From assembly GCF_041245805.1 (NCBI RefSeq), contig NZ_CP162490.1:1465001-1529000 (forward strand): a stretch of DNA of 64,000 nucleotides, in the 5' to 3' direction. Origin of the DNA: Xanthomonas sp. DAR 34887 (GTDB taxonomy: Bacteria; Pseudomonadota; Gammaproteobacteria; Xanthomonadales; Xanthomonadaceae). Below are positions 17,295 through 27,213 of the stretch, piece after piece. The position numbers and the translations under genes are program-made. Position 1 is the stretch's first letter, and each line of letters begins with the position of its first letter. Under the pieces are notes generated by a model, which worked only from the letters and a program-made list of their open reading frames with translations, was not told the DNA's origin and did not search any database.

Positions 17295-19745
17295 GTGCCA
17301 CGACGCTACGACGACAACGACACCGACGATCAGGATACCGACGATCTCGACAGCGGCGCCTCGCCCTGGCGCCGGCGCCTGCTCACCTGGGGCCTGGCCG
17401 CTGCCGCGCTGGGCCTGGGCTTCCTGATCCCGTACACGGTCTATCTGAACAAGCAGGTCACGCAGCGCTTCGGCGAACTGCGCTGGCAGATCCCGACCCG
17501 GGTCTACGCCCGCCCGCTGGCGCTGGCGCCGGACACGGCGATGGACGCGCAGACGCTGAAGACCGAACTGGATGCCGCCAGCTACCGCGAGGACGCCGGC
17601 GCGCAGCGCCCAGGCACCTACCAGCAGGAGGGCAGCCGCTTCGTCATCGCCAGCCGCGGCTACATCGACGTGGACGGCCGGGTCGCGCCCAGGCGCGTGG
17701 AAGTGAGCCTGTCCGGCGGCCGCGTGGCGGCGCTGCGCGATGCGCAGACGCGCAAATCGCTGACCGCCGCGCGCCTGGATCCGGCGCGCATCGCCACCTT
17801 GTACGGGCAAAAACAGGAAGAGCGGCGGCTGGTGCGGGTGGACGAAGTGCCCGAGCTGTTGGTCACCGGCCTGCAGGCGGTGGAAGACCGCGACTTCAAC
17901 TACCACCACGGCATCGACCTCAGCGGCATGGTGCGCGCGGCGTGGGTGATGGTGCGCTCCGGCGGCAAGAGCCGGCAGGGCGCCAGCACCCTGACCCAGC
18001 AGCTGGCGCGCAGCGGCCTGCTCGGCATCGGCAAGGAGCAGACGCTCACCCGCAAGTTCAACGAGATCCTGTACGCGCTGATCATGGAGGCGCGCTACGA
18101 CAAGCGCACCATCCTCGAGGCCTATCTGAACCAGGTCTACCTGGGCCAGCGCGGCAGCCAGGCGATCCATGGCGTGGCCTCGGGCGCAGAGTTCTGGTTC
18201 GGGCGCGAGCTGGATTCGCTGCCGCCGGAGCAGGTGGCGCTGCTGATCGGCCTGGTCAAGGGACCGTCGTACTACGATCCGCGGCGCTTCCCCGAGCGTG
18301 CGCTGGACCGGCGCAACTTCGTGCTCGGCAAGCTGCGCGAGAGCGAGCTGATCGACGAGCCCACGTACCGCAAGGCGCTCGCCGCGCCGCTGGGCGTGCC
18401 GGCCAATCCAGGGTTGGTCGCGGCCAACCGCTTCCCGGCCTACGTGGACCTGGTGCGCCGCCAGCTGGCGCGCGACTACCCGGAAAGCGCGCTGCAGGGC
18501 GCCGGGCTGAGCGTGCTGACCGGCATGTCGCCGTCGGCGCAGGCCTATGCCGAAGGCGCGGTGACCCGCACCCTGACCGCGCTGGAAACCAACAAGAAGC
18601 GCCCGCCGCTGCAGGCCGGGCTGGTGCTGACCGACACCCACAACGGCGACGTGCTGGCGGTGGTCGGCAGCCGCGACGTGTCGCAGCCCGGCTTCAACCG
18701 CGCGATCGAGGCGCAACGCCAGGTCGGCTCGTTGCTCAAGCCGTTCGTGTATCTGCTGGCGCTGGCGCAGCCGGACCACTACTCGCTGGCCAGCTGGGTC
18801 GACGATTCGCCGGTGACGGTGCAGCTCGCCCGCGGCAAACGCTGGACCCCGGGCAATTCCGACAACCGCAGCCACGGCACGGTGCGCGTGGTCGATGCAC
18901 TCGCGCATTCGTACAACCAGGCCACGGTGCGGATCGGCATGCAGGTCGGGCCGGAGCGGGTGGCGCAGCTGATCAAGGTGCTGGCCGGGCTGGAGGCCGA
19001 GAACAATCCGTCGCTGATCCTGGGTGCGACCGACCAGAGCCCGTACGCGATGACCCAGCTGTACCAGTTCCTCGCCTCCGGCGGCGAGATCCAGCCGCTG
19101 CACGCGGTGCGCGGCGTGCTCGATCCGCAGGGCAAGCTGCTCAAGCGCTACGACAAGGCGCCGGCGCCGGCGCAGGAAGGCGATTCGGTCGCCGCCAACC
19201 TGGTCGGGCTGGCGCTGCAGCAGGTGGTCAGCAACGGCACCGCGCGGCAGCTGCTCGGCGACGGCCTGGGCAAGCTGACTCCGGCCGGCAAGACCGGTAC
19301 CAGCAACGATGGCGTGGACAGCTGGTATGCCGGCTACACCGGCGATCATCTGGCGGTGATCTGGATCGGCAACGACCAGAACAAGCAGACCGGCCTGTAC
19401 GGCGCCACCGGCGCGATGCGGGTGTGGTCGAACATCTTCGCGCGGCTGCCGAGTTCGCCGTTGAAGGTGCAGGGCAAGGGCATCGACTGGCAGTGGATGG
19501 ACCCGGCCGGCAGCAACAGCACCGATCCCAGCTGCCCCGGCGCGCGCCAGTTCCCGTTCGTGGTCGGTTTCGCCCCGGCGTATGCGCCGTGCGCGCCGCC
19601 GCAGGCGCTGCCCGAAGAAGGCCAGCCTGCAGCGGCCGAGGGGGGCGAGGAGAGCCGCGGCGGCGGCTGGCGCAGCTGGTTCGGCCTGGACAAGAAGAAA
19701 GAAACGCCGCCCGCCGACGCGGCGTCCACCCCTCCGGCGCACTGA
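17295..19745 (+). CDS. mrcB: Penicillin-binding protein 1B (bifunctional peptidoglycan synthase)
   Basis: 816 aa class A PBP. A short cytoplasmic tail rich in Asp and a single membrane helix near residues 34-52 are followed by a UB2H-like region. The GT51 transglycosylase has EDRDFNYHHGIDLSG (catalytic Glu near 197) and GASTLTQQLARS. In the transpeptidase domain, the nucleophile Ser is near 479 in GSLLKPF, the SxN-type motif is SYNQATVRIG, and the KTGT motif (KTGTSNDGVDSW) is near 666. The C-terminal tail is Pro/Glu/Gly rich. Start GTG at 17295. A lipoprotein gene follows 7 bp later, so the two are probably co-expressed. Confidence 0.93.
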   Translation: MPRRYDDNDTDDQDTDDLDSGASPWRRRLLTWGLAAAALGLGFLIPYTVYLNKQVTQRFGELRWQIPTRVYARPLALAPDTAMDAQTLKTELDAASYREDAGAQRPGTYQQEGSRFVIASRGYIDVDGRVAPRRVEVSLSGGRVAALRDAQTRKSLTAARLDPARIATLYGQKQEERRLVRVDEVPELLVTGLQAVEDRDFNYHHGIDLSGMVRAAWVMVRSGGKSRQGASTLTQQLARSGLLGIGKEQTLTRKFNEILYALIMEARYDKRTILEAYLNQVYLGQRGSQAIHGVASGAEFWFGRELDSLPPEQVALLIGLVKGPSYYDPRRFPERALDRRNFVLGKLRESELIDEPTYRKALAAPLGVPANPGLVAANRFPAYVDLVRRQLARDYPESALQGAGLSVLTGMSPSAQAYAEGAVTRTLTALETNKKRPPLQAGLVLTDTHNGDVLAVVGSRDVSQPGFNRAIEAQRQVGSLLKPFVYLLALAQPDHYSLASWVDDSPVTVQLARGKRWTPGNSDNRSHGTVRVVDALAHSYNQATVRIGMQVGPERVAQLIKVLAGLEAENNPSLILGATDQSPYAMTQLYQFLASGGEIQPLHAVRGVLDPQGKLLKRYDKAPAPAQEGDSVAANLVGLALQQVVSNGTARQLLGDGLGKLTPAGKTGTSNDGVDSWYAGYTGDHLAVIWIGNDQNKQTGLYGATGAMRVWSNIFARLPSSPLKVQGKGIDWQWMDPAGSNSTDPSCPGARQFPFVVGFAPAYAPCAPPQALPEEGQPAAAEGGEESRGGGWRSWFGLDKKKETPPADAASTPPAH

Positions 19746-19752
19746 TCCACGG

Positions 19753-20286
19753 ATGCCTGCCATGACCCGATACGCCCCCACCGTCGCCATCGCCACGCTC
19801 AGCCTGCTGCTGGCCTCCTGCGTCAGCGCGCCGCCGCCGCCCCCGCCGCCGCCGGTGGACACCACCACTCCGGCGCAGCGCCTGGCCGCGATCGATGCCA
19901 GCGGCGGTGCCGACGACACCGAACTGAGCGTGCAGCCATTGCGCGATCCGCAGGTCGAGGACCTGCGCGACAGCGCCAAGCGCAAGCGCGCGGCCGGCGA
20001 CCTGGCCGGCGCGGCGGCGGCGCTGGACCAGGCCCTGCAACTGGTGCCGGAAGACCCGGCGCTGCTGCAGGACCGCGCCGAACTGGCCTTGCTGCTGAAG
20101 GACGACGCGGGCGCCGAGGCCTTCGCCAAGCGCGCCATCGACCTGGGCTCGCAGACCGGCCCGCTGTGCCGCCGCCACTGGGCCACCATCGAGCAATCGC
20201 GCCTGGCCCGCGGGCAGAAGGAGAACGCGGCGTCCGCGCATGCGCATATCGAGGGCTGCACGGTGGCGGGGATCAAGCGCTATTGA
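19753..20286 (+). CDS. Outer-membrane-type lipoprotein with helical repeat, PBP1B-linked
   Basis: 177 aa. A signal peptide ends in a lipobox LLLASC (Cys near residue 23), followed by a Pro run (APPPPPPPP) and a helical TPR-like domain with LAGAAAALDQALQLVPEDPA and CRRHWATIEQSRLARGQKEN. Two in-frame ATGs (19753, 19762) could start it. It follows mrcB by 7 bp in the same direction, which suggests a role in cell-wall synthesis, possibly as a PBP1B partner analogous to LpoB. No sequence likeness to LpoB was recognised, so that is inference. Confidence 0.75.
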   Translation: MPAMTRYAPTVAIATLSLLLASCVSAPPPPPPPPVDTTTPAQRLAAIDASGGADDTELSVQPLRDPQVEDLRDSAKRKRAAGDLAGAAAALDQALQLVPEDPALLQDRAELALLLKDDAGAEAFAKRAIDLGSQTGPLCRRHWATIEQSRLARGQKENAASAHAHIEGCTVAGIKRY

Positions 20287-20289
20287 TCG

Positions 20290-20458
20290 GGAGCCGGGAT
20301 TGGGGATTCGGGATTCGGGATTCGGGATTGGTAAAAGCGGCGGCGGTTCGATTGTTTGTGGCAGGCCTATATCGTTGCGTCGGTGGGCGCACTAAATAGC
20401 GAAACCCGACGTGCCGCTTCGCGAATCCCCAATCCCGAATCCCCAATCCCGGCCCCTT
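20290..20458. repeat. GGGATTC-type inverted repeat element
   Basis: The left arm has repeated GGGATTCGGGATT units, and the right arm reads CGAATCCCCAATCCCGAATC and ends CCCCAATCCCGG. About 95 bp of unrelated sequence lie inside. It fills the gap between the lipoprotein gene and the helicase gene and ends directly before the helicase ATG, so it supplies that gene's upstream leader. Same family as the elements at 1497, 4885 and 22500. Confidence 0.85.
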
Positions 20459-20459
20459 A

Positions 20460-22460
20460 ATGTCCCTCGCCCACGCCAGCACCGAAGCCCTGAGCGAAGG
20501 CGGTGCGCTCGCCCGCCAGCTGGATGCGTTCGTGCCGCGTGCGGCGCAGCTGCGGCTAACCGCGGCCATCGCCGAGGCGTTCGAGCAGCGCGACGTGCTG
20601 CTCGCCGAGGCCGGCACCGGCACCGGCAAGACCTATGCGTATCTGGTGCCGGCGCTGCTGTCGGGATTGAAGACCATCGTCTCCACCGGCACCCGCGCGC
20701 TGCAGGACCAGCTCTACCACCGCGACCTGCCGCGGGTGCGGGCGGCGCTGGGCGTGGGCCTCAACAGCGCGCTGCTGAAGGGGCGCGCCAACTATCTGTG
20801 CAAGTACCGGCTGGAACAGGCCAAGGGCGAGCCGCGCTTCACCGCGCGCGAGCAGATCGCGCAGTTCCAGCGCATCGTCGCCTGGGGCGGGCGCACCCGC
20901 TTCGGCGACATCGCCGAGCTGGACGCGCTGCCCGACGATTCGCCGCTGCTGCCGATGGTCACCTCGACCATGGACAACTGCCTGGGCACCGAATGCCCGT
21001 TCTGGGGCGAGTGCTTCGTGGTGCAGGCGCGGCAGCGCGCGCAGGCGGCCGACGTGGTAGTGGTCAACCACCATCTGCTGCTGGCCGACCTGGCGCTGAA
21101 GCAGGAGGGCTTCGGCGAGATCCTGCCCGGCGCGCAGGCCTTCGTCATCGACGAGGCGCACCAGCTGCCGGAACTGGCGGCGAACTTCTTCGGCGAGAGC
21201 TTCGGCATGCGTCCGCTGCAGGAACTGGCGCGCGATTGCGTGGCCGAGAGCCGCCACGTCGCCGGCGCGCTGGCCAGCCTGCAGGCGCCGGTGCAGGCGC
21301 TGGAGCAGGCCTTGCGCGAACTGCGCGCGGCGATGGAAGGGCTGCCGACCCGCGGCACGCAATGGCGGCTGCTGGCCAAGCCGCAGGTGCGCGACGGTTT
21401 CGATGCGCTGCTGGCGGAACTGGCCCGGTTGCAGGAAAGCCTGGCATCGCTGCGCGAGGCCTCCCCCGGCTTCGATGCCTGCGCCGCGCGCGCGCAGGAC
21501 ATGCGCACGCGCCTGGGCCACTGGCTCGGCGACGACGCGCCGATCCCCGATTTCGACGCCGAGCCGGCGCCGCCGTCCAGCGACGTGCTGTGGTACGAAC
21601 TGAGCGCGCGCGGCTTCCGCTGCCAGCGCACCCCGCTGGACGTGTCCGGCCCGCTGCGCCTGCACCGCGAAAAGTCGCAGGCGGCGTGGGTATTCACCTC
21701 GGCCACGCTGGCGGTGAAGGGCGATTTCGAGCACATCGCCACGCGGCTGGGCCTGAGCGATCCGATGACCTTGCTGCAGCCCAGCCCGTTCGACTGGGCG
21801 CGGCAGGCGCTGTGCTATCTGCCGGCGCTGCCGGACCCGAACGCGCGCGGCTTCGGTACCGCCTTGATCGCCGCGCTGCATCCGGTGCTGCAGGCCTCGC
21901 AGGGCCGCGCCTTCCTGCTGTTCGCCTCGCACCGCGCGCTGCGCGAAGCCGCCGAGGCGTTGCGCGACGGGCCGTGGCCGCTGTTCGTGCAGGGCGAGGC
22001 GCCGCGTGCGAGCCTGCTGCAGCGCTTCCGCGAATCCGGCAACGGCGTGCTGCTCGGCTCGGCCAGCTTCCGCGAAGGCGTGGACGTGGTCGGCGATGCG
22101 CTGAGCGTGGTGGTGATCGACAAGCTGCCGTTCGCCGCGCCGGACGATCCGGTGTTCGAGGCGCGGCTGGACGCGATCCGCCGCGACGGCGGCAACCCGT
22201 TCCGCGAGGAACAGCTGCCGCAGGCGGTGATCGCGCTGAAGCAGGGCGTGGGCCGGCTGATCCGCAGCGAGACCGACCGCGGCGTGCTGGTGCTGTGCGA
22301 TCCGCGGCTGCTGTCCAAATCCTACGGCCGCACCTTCCTGGAGTCGCTGCCGCCGTTCGCGCGCACCCGCGACGTCGAGGACGTGCGCCGCTTCTTCGGC
22401 ACCGACACCGCGCCGCGGGTGGACAATCACGAACAGATCGCGTCACCGCCGTTCGACTAG
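20460..22460 (+). CDS. yoaA: ATP-dependent DNA helicase, DinG/YoaA family
   Basis: 666 aa superfamily 2 helicase of the XPD/DinG type. Walker A lies in EAGTGTGKTYAYLVPAL near residue 55, and the DEAH box in VIDEAHQLPELA near 231. Between them, cysteines in the segment ANYLCKYRLEQ and in DNCLGTECPFWGEC form the 4Fe-4S pattern typical of YoaA/DinG. Late motifs are GSASFREGVDVVGDAL and KQGVGRLIRSETDRG. YoaA-type helicases act in DNA repair, with the polymerase clamp-loader subunit chi in E. coli. ATG at 20460 directly after a repeat element; no clear Shine-Dalgarno sequence was seen. Confidence 0.92.
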   Translation: MSLAHASTEALSEGGALARQLDAFVPRAAQLRLTAAIAEAFEQRDVLLAEAGTGTGKTYAYLVPALLSGLKTIVSTGTRALQDQLYHRDLPRVRAALGVGLNSALLKGRANYLCKYRLEQAKGEPRFTAREQIAQFQRIVAWGGRTRFGDIAELDALPDDSPLLPMVTSTMDNCLGTECPFWGECFVVQARQRAQAADVVVVNHHLLLADLALKQEGFGEILPGAQAFVIDEAHQLPELAANFFGESFGMRPLQELARDCVAESRHVAGALASLQAPVQALEQALRELRAAMEGLPTRGTQWRLLAKPQVRDGFDALLAELARLQESLASLREASPGFDACAARAQDMRTRLGHWLGDDAPIPDFDAEPAPPSSDVLWYELSARGFRCQRTPLDVSGPLRLHREKSQAAWVFTSATLAVKGDFEHIATRLGLSDPMTLLQPSPFDWARQALCYLPALPDPNARGFGTALIAALHPVLQASQGRAFLLFASHRALREAAEALRDGPWPLFVQGEAPRASLLQRFRESGNGVLLGSASFREGVDVVGDALSVVVIDKLPFAAPDDPVFEARLDAIRRDGGNPFREEQLPQAVIALKQGVGRLIRSETDRGVLVLCDPRLLSKSYGRTFLESLPPFARTRDVEDVRRFFGTDTAPRVDNHEQIASPPFD

Positions 22461-22499
22461 CCCCGCGCACGGCATCCGCTTTTGCTCCTCGCTTCGCTT

Positions 22500-22537
22500 T
22501 TTCGAATCCCCAATCCCGAATCCCCAATCCCGGCTTT
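22500..22537. repeat. Half copy of GGGATTC-type repeat
   Basis: Only the right arm is present (CGAATCCCCAATCCCGAATC then CCCAATCCCGG), just before the tsaB ATG, without a matching left arm. It is probably a truncated copy of the element family found at 1497, 4885 and 20290. Confidence 0.75.
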
Positions 22538-22539
22538 CA

Positions 22540-23241
22540 ATGAAAATTCTCGCCTTCGAAACCTCCACAGAAGCCCTCTCCGTCGCCGTGCATGTCGATG
22601 GCGCGGTGCGCGAGCGGTTCGAGCTCGCGCCGCGCCGCCATGCCGAACTGGCGCTGCCGTGGGCCGAGCAATTGCTCGCCGAGGCCGGCATCGCGCGCCG
22701 CCAGCTCGATGCCGTCGCCTTCGGGCGCGGCCCCGGCGCGTTCACCGGCGTGCGCCTGGCGATCGCGCTGGCGCAGGGCATCGCGCTGGCGCTGGACCTG
22801 CCGGTGTTGCCGGTGTCCACGCTGCATGCGCTCGCCTTGCGCGCGCCGGCCGACGCGCCGCAGGTGCTGGCCGCGATCGACGCACGCATGGGCGAGATCT
22901 ACGCGGCGGCGTTCGTACGCGATGCCGATGGCCTGCGCGCGCTGACGCCCGAGCAGGTGCTGATCCCGGACGCATTCGTGCTGCCGCAGACGGATGCGCC
23001 CTGGCACGGCGTCGGCACCGGCTTCGCCGCCATCGACGCGGCGCTGCAGCGGCGCCTGCATGCGCAGTTGCGCAGCGTCGATGCGCAGGCGCTGCCGCAT
23101 GCCACCGACGTGCTGACCCTGGCGCTGGCCGCCCATGCGCGCGGCGACGCGATCGCGCCGGAGCGCGCCGAACCGGCCTATCTGCGCGACAACGTCGCCC
23201 TGACCCTGGCTGAGCAGCAGGCGCAGCGGGCCGCACGATGA
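22540..23241 (+). CDS. tsaB: tRNA threonylcarbamoyladenosine biosynthesis protein TsaB
   Basis: 233 aa, as usual for TsaB. It is a non-catalytic partner of TsaD in making the universal t6A37 modification of ANN-decoding tRNAs. Typical segments: MKILAFETSTEALSVAV at the N-terminus, GRGPGAFTGVRLAIALAQG near residue 66, and VLPVSTLHALAL. The gene overlaps the next one by four bases (ATGA). Confidence 0.94.
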   Translation: MKILAFETSTEALSVAVHVDGAVRERFELAPRRHAELALPWAEQLLAEAGIARRQLDAVAFGRGPGAFTGVRLAIALAQGIALALDLPVLPVSTLHALALRAPADAPQVLAAIDARMGEIYAAAFVRDADGLRALTPEQVLIPDAFVLPQTDAPWHGVGTGFAAIDAALQRRLHAQLRSVDAQALPHATDVLTLALAAHARGDAIAPERAEPAYLRDNVALTLAEQQAQRAAR

Positions 23242-24155
23242 GCACCGCCGACATCGAGCGCGCGCGTTTCCGCGGCTGCCTGCTGGGCCTGGCGGTCGGC
23301 GATGCGCTGGGGACAACGCTGGAATTCAAGGCGCCCGGCAGCTTCGCGCCGATTGACGACATGGTCGGCGGCGGTCCGTTCGATCTGCAGCCGGGGCAAT
23401 GGACCGACGACACCTCGATGGCGCTGTGCCTGGCGCACAGCCTGCTGTACCGCGACGGCTTCGACGCCGCGGACCAGATGAACCGCTATTGCAACTGGTA
23501 CCGCCATGGCTACCTGAGCAGCACCGGCACGTGTTTCGACATCGGCAATACCGTGCGCCAGGCGCTGGAGCGCTATCTGGACGGCGGCCCGGCCTTCAGC
23601 GGCAGCGACGACCCGCGCGCGGCCGGCAACGGCTCGCTGATGCGGCTGGCACCGGTGGCGATGTACTACGCGCATCGCCCCGAGGTGGTGGCCGACCGCG
23701 CGGCGGACAGTTCGCGCACCACCCATGCCGCCGCCGAAGCGCTGGATGCCTGCCGGCTGTTCGCGTTGCAGTTGCGCGCGGCCCTGCTCGGCGCCGAGCG
23801 TGCGCAGGTGCTGCGGGTGCCGGATCTTGCCCTGGCTACGCCGGCGCTGCGTGCGCTGGCGGTGCGCGATCATGCCGCGGTGCCCGCCGCGCAGATTCGC
23901 GGCACCGGTTACGTGGTCGATGCGTTGTCGGCGGCGCTATGGTGTTTCGCGACGACCGATTGTTTCGCCGACGCGGTACTGCGCGCGGCCAACCTCGGCG
24001 ACGACGCCGACACCACCGCGGCGATCTGCGGCCAGCTGGCCGGCGCTTTCTACGGCATCGACGGCATCCCCGCCGCCTGGCGCGCGCGCGTGCAGGACGC
24101 GGCGCAGATCGTGGCGCTGGCCGATCGCCTGCACCAGGCCAGCGCGGCGGCATGA
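23238..24155 (+). CDS. ADP-ribosylglycohydrolase family protein
   Basis: 305 aa. The family (DraG/ARH type) removes ADP-ribose from proteins or small molecules using two metal ions. Motifs match: RARFRGCLLGLAVGDALGT at the start, WTDDTSMALCLAHSLL near residue 55, GNGSLMRLAPVA near 132, and NLGDDADTTAAICGQLAGAFYG near 255, with the Asp cluster that binds metal. It overlaps tsaB by ATGA, so the two are translationally coupled. The physiological substrate is unknown; there is no partner DraT gene nearby. Confidence 0.92.
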   Translation: MSTADIERARFRGCLLGLAVGDALGTTLEFKAPGSFAPIDDMVGGGPFDLQPGQWTDDTSMALCLAHSLLYRDGFDAADQMNRYCNWYRHGYLSSTGTCFDIGNTVRQALERYLDGGPAFSGSDDPRAAGNGSLMRLAPVAMYYAHRPEVVADRAADSSRTTHAAAEALDACRLFALQLRAALLGAERAQVLRVPDLALATPALRALAVRDHAAVPAAQIRGTGYVVDALSAALWCFATTDCFADAVLRAANLGDDADTTAAICGQLAGAFYGIDGIPAAWRARVQDAAQIVALADRLHQASAAA

Positions 24156-24216
24156 ACGCATGCGGGGATGCCGGCGATCGGTCGCCGGCATCCCGTACTG
24201 CGTCGAGCGCTAGCGG

Positions 24217-27213
24217 TCAGTAGTCGTAGCTGACGCTTAAGCGTAGCGAGCGCGGTGCCTGGCTCAGGAACGCGGCGCCATAGACCGGATCGCTCACGCC
24301 CGGGTCGCTTTCCGAATACGGATACTTCCACAGCGTGGCCTGGCTGTTGAAGACGTTGAACACGTCCAGGTTGAAGGCCAGCTTGTGGTCGGCGTATGCC
24401 GGTCGCCACGCCACGCCCAGATCGAGCTGCTTCATCCATGGCAGGCGTCCCTGGCTACCGGGAGGCGCGGCCTTGCCCTGGTAGTAGTGGTAGGCGATGC
24501 CATAGCCGGACGGATCGCTCTGGTCGGCGCCGTAGGAACCCAGCGCGCTGAACGGCGAGCCGGACACCAGCTTGAGGTTGGCCGACACCAGCCATTCGGG
24601 GGTGAACTGGTAGTAGCCGTAGAACTTGAACTGGTGGGTATGGTCGTTGCTCTGCGGGCCGTTGGTGTGCTCCATCAGCTGCGCGTAATCCCAGGCCTGG
24701 GTGGTGGACACCGCGGTCTGGCCGATGCCCGACAGCAGCTGGCCTTCGCTGGTGCCGTAGCTGCGCGACCAGGTGTAGTCGATGCGGCCGTACCAGCGCT
24801 GGTCGAACGGATGCTCCAGCGACAGGTTGAGTCCGTAGTAGTTGCGCTTGAACTTGGGGAAGCCGAGTTCGGCATTGCTCAGCGGCACGCTGACGTAGTT
24901 GCCCGAGGTGTCCACCAGGGTGAAGGTGTTGCTCTTGCCCGGATTGATCAGCCAGCAGCTGACCGGATTGCTGTCCAGGGTCACCGTATGCCCTTGCGCC
25001 GCCGCCGCGGCGAACACCGTGTCGCTGTCGCAGTAGTCGTCCACGCCGCTGCGCAGGACGCGGTAGGTGCCCTTGGCGCCGTACACCCAGCTGTCGCCCC
25101 AGGCCTTGGTGAAGCCGAGGATGAATTCGTCCTGGAACGAAGGCTTGATGCCCTGCGTGGCCACGGTCTTGGGATCGGGCAGGATGCCGTAGTTGTTGTT
25201 GGAGGAAACCGCGCCGGAGATCTGGGTCAGGTCGGTGGGATAACCGTTGGCGTCGATGCCGCCGTAGGTGTAGTAGGTCGAGGTCGCCAGCGTGGCGCCG
25301 GCGGCATTGAACGCCGGGTTCAGCGGCAGCGCCAGGTAGTAGCGGCCGGCGTTGCCGTAGACCTTGAAGCGCGCGTCGCCGTCGACGTCCCAGCTGAAGC
25401 CCAGGCGTGGCGCCCACTGTCCGCTGGTCTGCTTGATGTAGGCGTCGCCGTCGCGGTTGTAGTTGGTGAACTGGTCCAGGCGCAGGCCGAGGCTGAGCAG
25501 GAAGCGGTCGCTGATCTGCCAGTTGTCCTCGACGTACTGCGCGCGCTGCGCCGCGCGCACCGAAGCCAGCGCGCTGTAGACGTAGCGGCGCACGTAGTAG
25601 CCGTCCTCGCCGTTGGCGTAGCCGCCGGTGGCCGGCACCCCGAGTCCGGTGTTGATCGGGATGTTCGGGTTGGACTGGCCGTAGATCCAGTAATAGCCGT
25701 CGCCCGAGGCCACCGAGCCGCGGTTGAGCGCGCGTGCGTTCTGGTTGTCGATGCCGACGGTGATGCTGTGTTCGCCGATGACGTAGTTCAGGTCCAGCCG
25801 CAGGTTGTCGGTGCGGTTGCCGCGGTCGGGATCGACCAGCAGCGAGGTGGTCTGCGCGTTGGTGATCGGGGTGCCGCCGGTGTAGGCGGGATTCTCGAAC
25901 GAGGTGCCGCTGAGGTAGGTCAACGCGCCGTTGTAGGTGGGGTTGCCGGTGTAGTCGTCGGTATGCTGCTTGCCGTATTGGGCGCTGAAGGTCAGGCGGT
26001 CGGTGAGGTAGCCGGTGTACTTGACGGTCCACAGGTCGCCGCCGGTCTTGGTGGTGTTGGCGCTGCCGAGCCGCGCGCCGATGTCGTAGCCGCTGTAGTC
26101 GTAGTAGGTGCCGCGGGTGATGTAGCGGCTGGAGGCGCCGGTGACTTCCAGCAGCTGGCTGTCGCTGATGTTCCAGTCGAGCTTGGCGTACCAGCTCGGC
26201 CGGCGGTAGTGGTAGTCGTAGTAATACTCGCCCGGGGTGGTCTCGCGCGCCCCGTAGAAGCGGTCGCCGTCCTGGCGCTGCAGTTCGTAGGAGCCGAAGA
26301 AGAACAGCTTGTCCTGGATCAGCGGGCCGCCCGCGTAGAGGCTCTGGGTGCTGAGCGTGGAACCGCTCTTGCTGTCCGGCCGGTACAGGCTGCCGTCGCC
26401 GGGCGCGTAGACGTCCTTCTGCGAGGAGCGCAGCCCGTCCGGCTCCCAGGTCGCCTGGCCGCCGAAATGCCATTCGTTGCTGCCGCGCTTGCCGACCGCG
26501 TTGATCACGCCGCCGTCGGAACGTCCGTACTTGGCGCTGTAGCCGCCGGTGTAGACCTCCAACTGGTCGATGCTGCCGTAGGGCAGGGTCAGTCCGCCCA
26601 GTCCGCGCAGCGGATCGGTGGTGTTGAAGCCGTTGATGTAATAGGCGTTCTCCGCGGCCGAGGAGCCGCCGAAGCTGAGCAGCTGCGCGCCGGTCGGGCC
26701 GATGTAGGTGCCGCTGCCGCTGTTGCCGGCCACGCCGGGCGCCAGTTGCGCGATCGCTTCGGCCGAGCGTCCCAGCGGCAGCCGCTGCAGCTGTTCGGCG
26801 TTGATCACCGTACGCGAGTCCACGCTGCTGACGTCGATCGCGGCGGCGGCGCGGTCGGCGCTGACGGTGACCCCGGTCAGGCTGGTGACCGCGGCGAAGG
26901 AAACGTCGGTGACCGCGCCGACGGTCAGACCCACGCCCTCGCGACTGCCGAGTACGGCGTCGTCGGCGCCCTTGGCGACGACGGTGTAGGTGCCCAGCGG
27001 CAACTGGCCGATGCTGTAGCGGCCGCGCGCATCGACCGCGACTTCGCGGGTGAGGCCGCTGTCGCTGCGGACCTGGACACGTTGCGCATTGGCCGGCGCC
27101 TGGCCGGCGACGGTGCCGGTGGTGGACTGGGCCAGGGCGGCCGGCGCAGCGAGGGCGGCGCTCAGTGCCAGCGCGAGCAGGCCGGGCCTGCGAAGGAGGG
27201 TGTGCTTTTTCAT
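24217..27213 (-). CDS. TonB-dependent receptor, Oar-like, with carboxypeptidase-like regulatory domain
   Basis: 998 aa outer-membrane protein. Signal peptide MKKHTLLRRPGLLALALSAA with cleavage after ALAQ. An N-terminal CarboxypepD_reg-like beta-sandwich domain follows (TGTVAGQAPANAQRVQV, YSIGQLPLGTYTVVAKG), then the plug (VINAEQLQRLPLGRSAEAI, GGVINAVGKRGSNEWHFGG) and a long barrel ending in RSLRLSVSYDY, which ends on Tyr rather than the usual Phe. Ends of this kind are common in Oar-like receptors of Xanthomonads. The start at 27213 has a GGAGG-type region upstream. The substrate is unknown. A second receptor of similar type ends at 63886. Confidence 0.93.
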   Translation of the reverse strand: MKKHTLLRRPGLLALALSAALAAPAALAQSTTGTVAGQAPANAQRVQVRSDSGLTREVAVDARGRYSIGQLPLGTYTVVAKGADDAVLGSREGVGLTVGAVTDVSFAAVTSLTGVTVSADRAAAAIDVSSVDSRTVINAEQLQRLPLGRSAEAIAQLAPGVAGNSGSGTYIGPTGAQLLSFGGSSAAENAYYINGFNTTDPLRGLGGLTLPYGSIDQLEVYTGGYSAKYGRSDGGVINAVGKRGSNEWHFGGQATWEPDGLRSSQKDVYAPGDGSLYRPDSKSGSTLSTQSLYAGGPLIQDKLFFFGSYELQRQDGDRFYGARETTPGEYYYDYHYRRPSWYAKLDWNISDSQLLEVTGASSRYITRGTYYDYSGYDIGARLGSANTTKTGGDLWTVKYTGYLTDRLTFSAQYGKQHTDDYTGNPTYNGALTYLSGTSFENPAYTGGTPITNAQTTSLLVDPDRGNRTDNLRLDLNYVIGEHSITVGIDNQNARALNRGSVASGDGYYWIYGQSNPNIPINTGLGVPATGGYANGEDGYYVRRYVYSALASVRAAQRAQYVEDNWQISDRFLLSLGLRLDQFTNYNRDGDAYIKQTSGQWAPRLGFSWDVDGDARFKVYGNAGRYYLALPLNPAFNAAGATLATSTYYTYGGIDANGYPTDLTQISGAVSSNNNYGILPDPKTVATQGIKPSFQDEFILGFTKAWGDSWVYGAKGTYRVLRSGVDDYCDSDTVFAAAAAQGHTVTLDSNPVSCWLINPGKSNTFTLVDTSGNYVSVPLSNAELGFPKFKRNYYGLNLSLEHPFDQRWYGRIDYTWSRSYGTSEGQLLSGIGQTAVSTTQAWDYAQLMEHTNGPQSNDHTHQFKFYGYYQFTPEWLVSANLKLVSGSPFSALGSYGADQSDPSGYGIAYHYYQGKAAPPGSQGRLPWMKQLDLGVAWRPAYADHKLAFNLDVFNVFNSQATLWKYPYSESDPGVSDPVYGAAFLSQAPRSLRLSVSYDY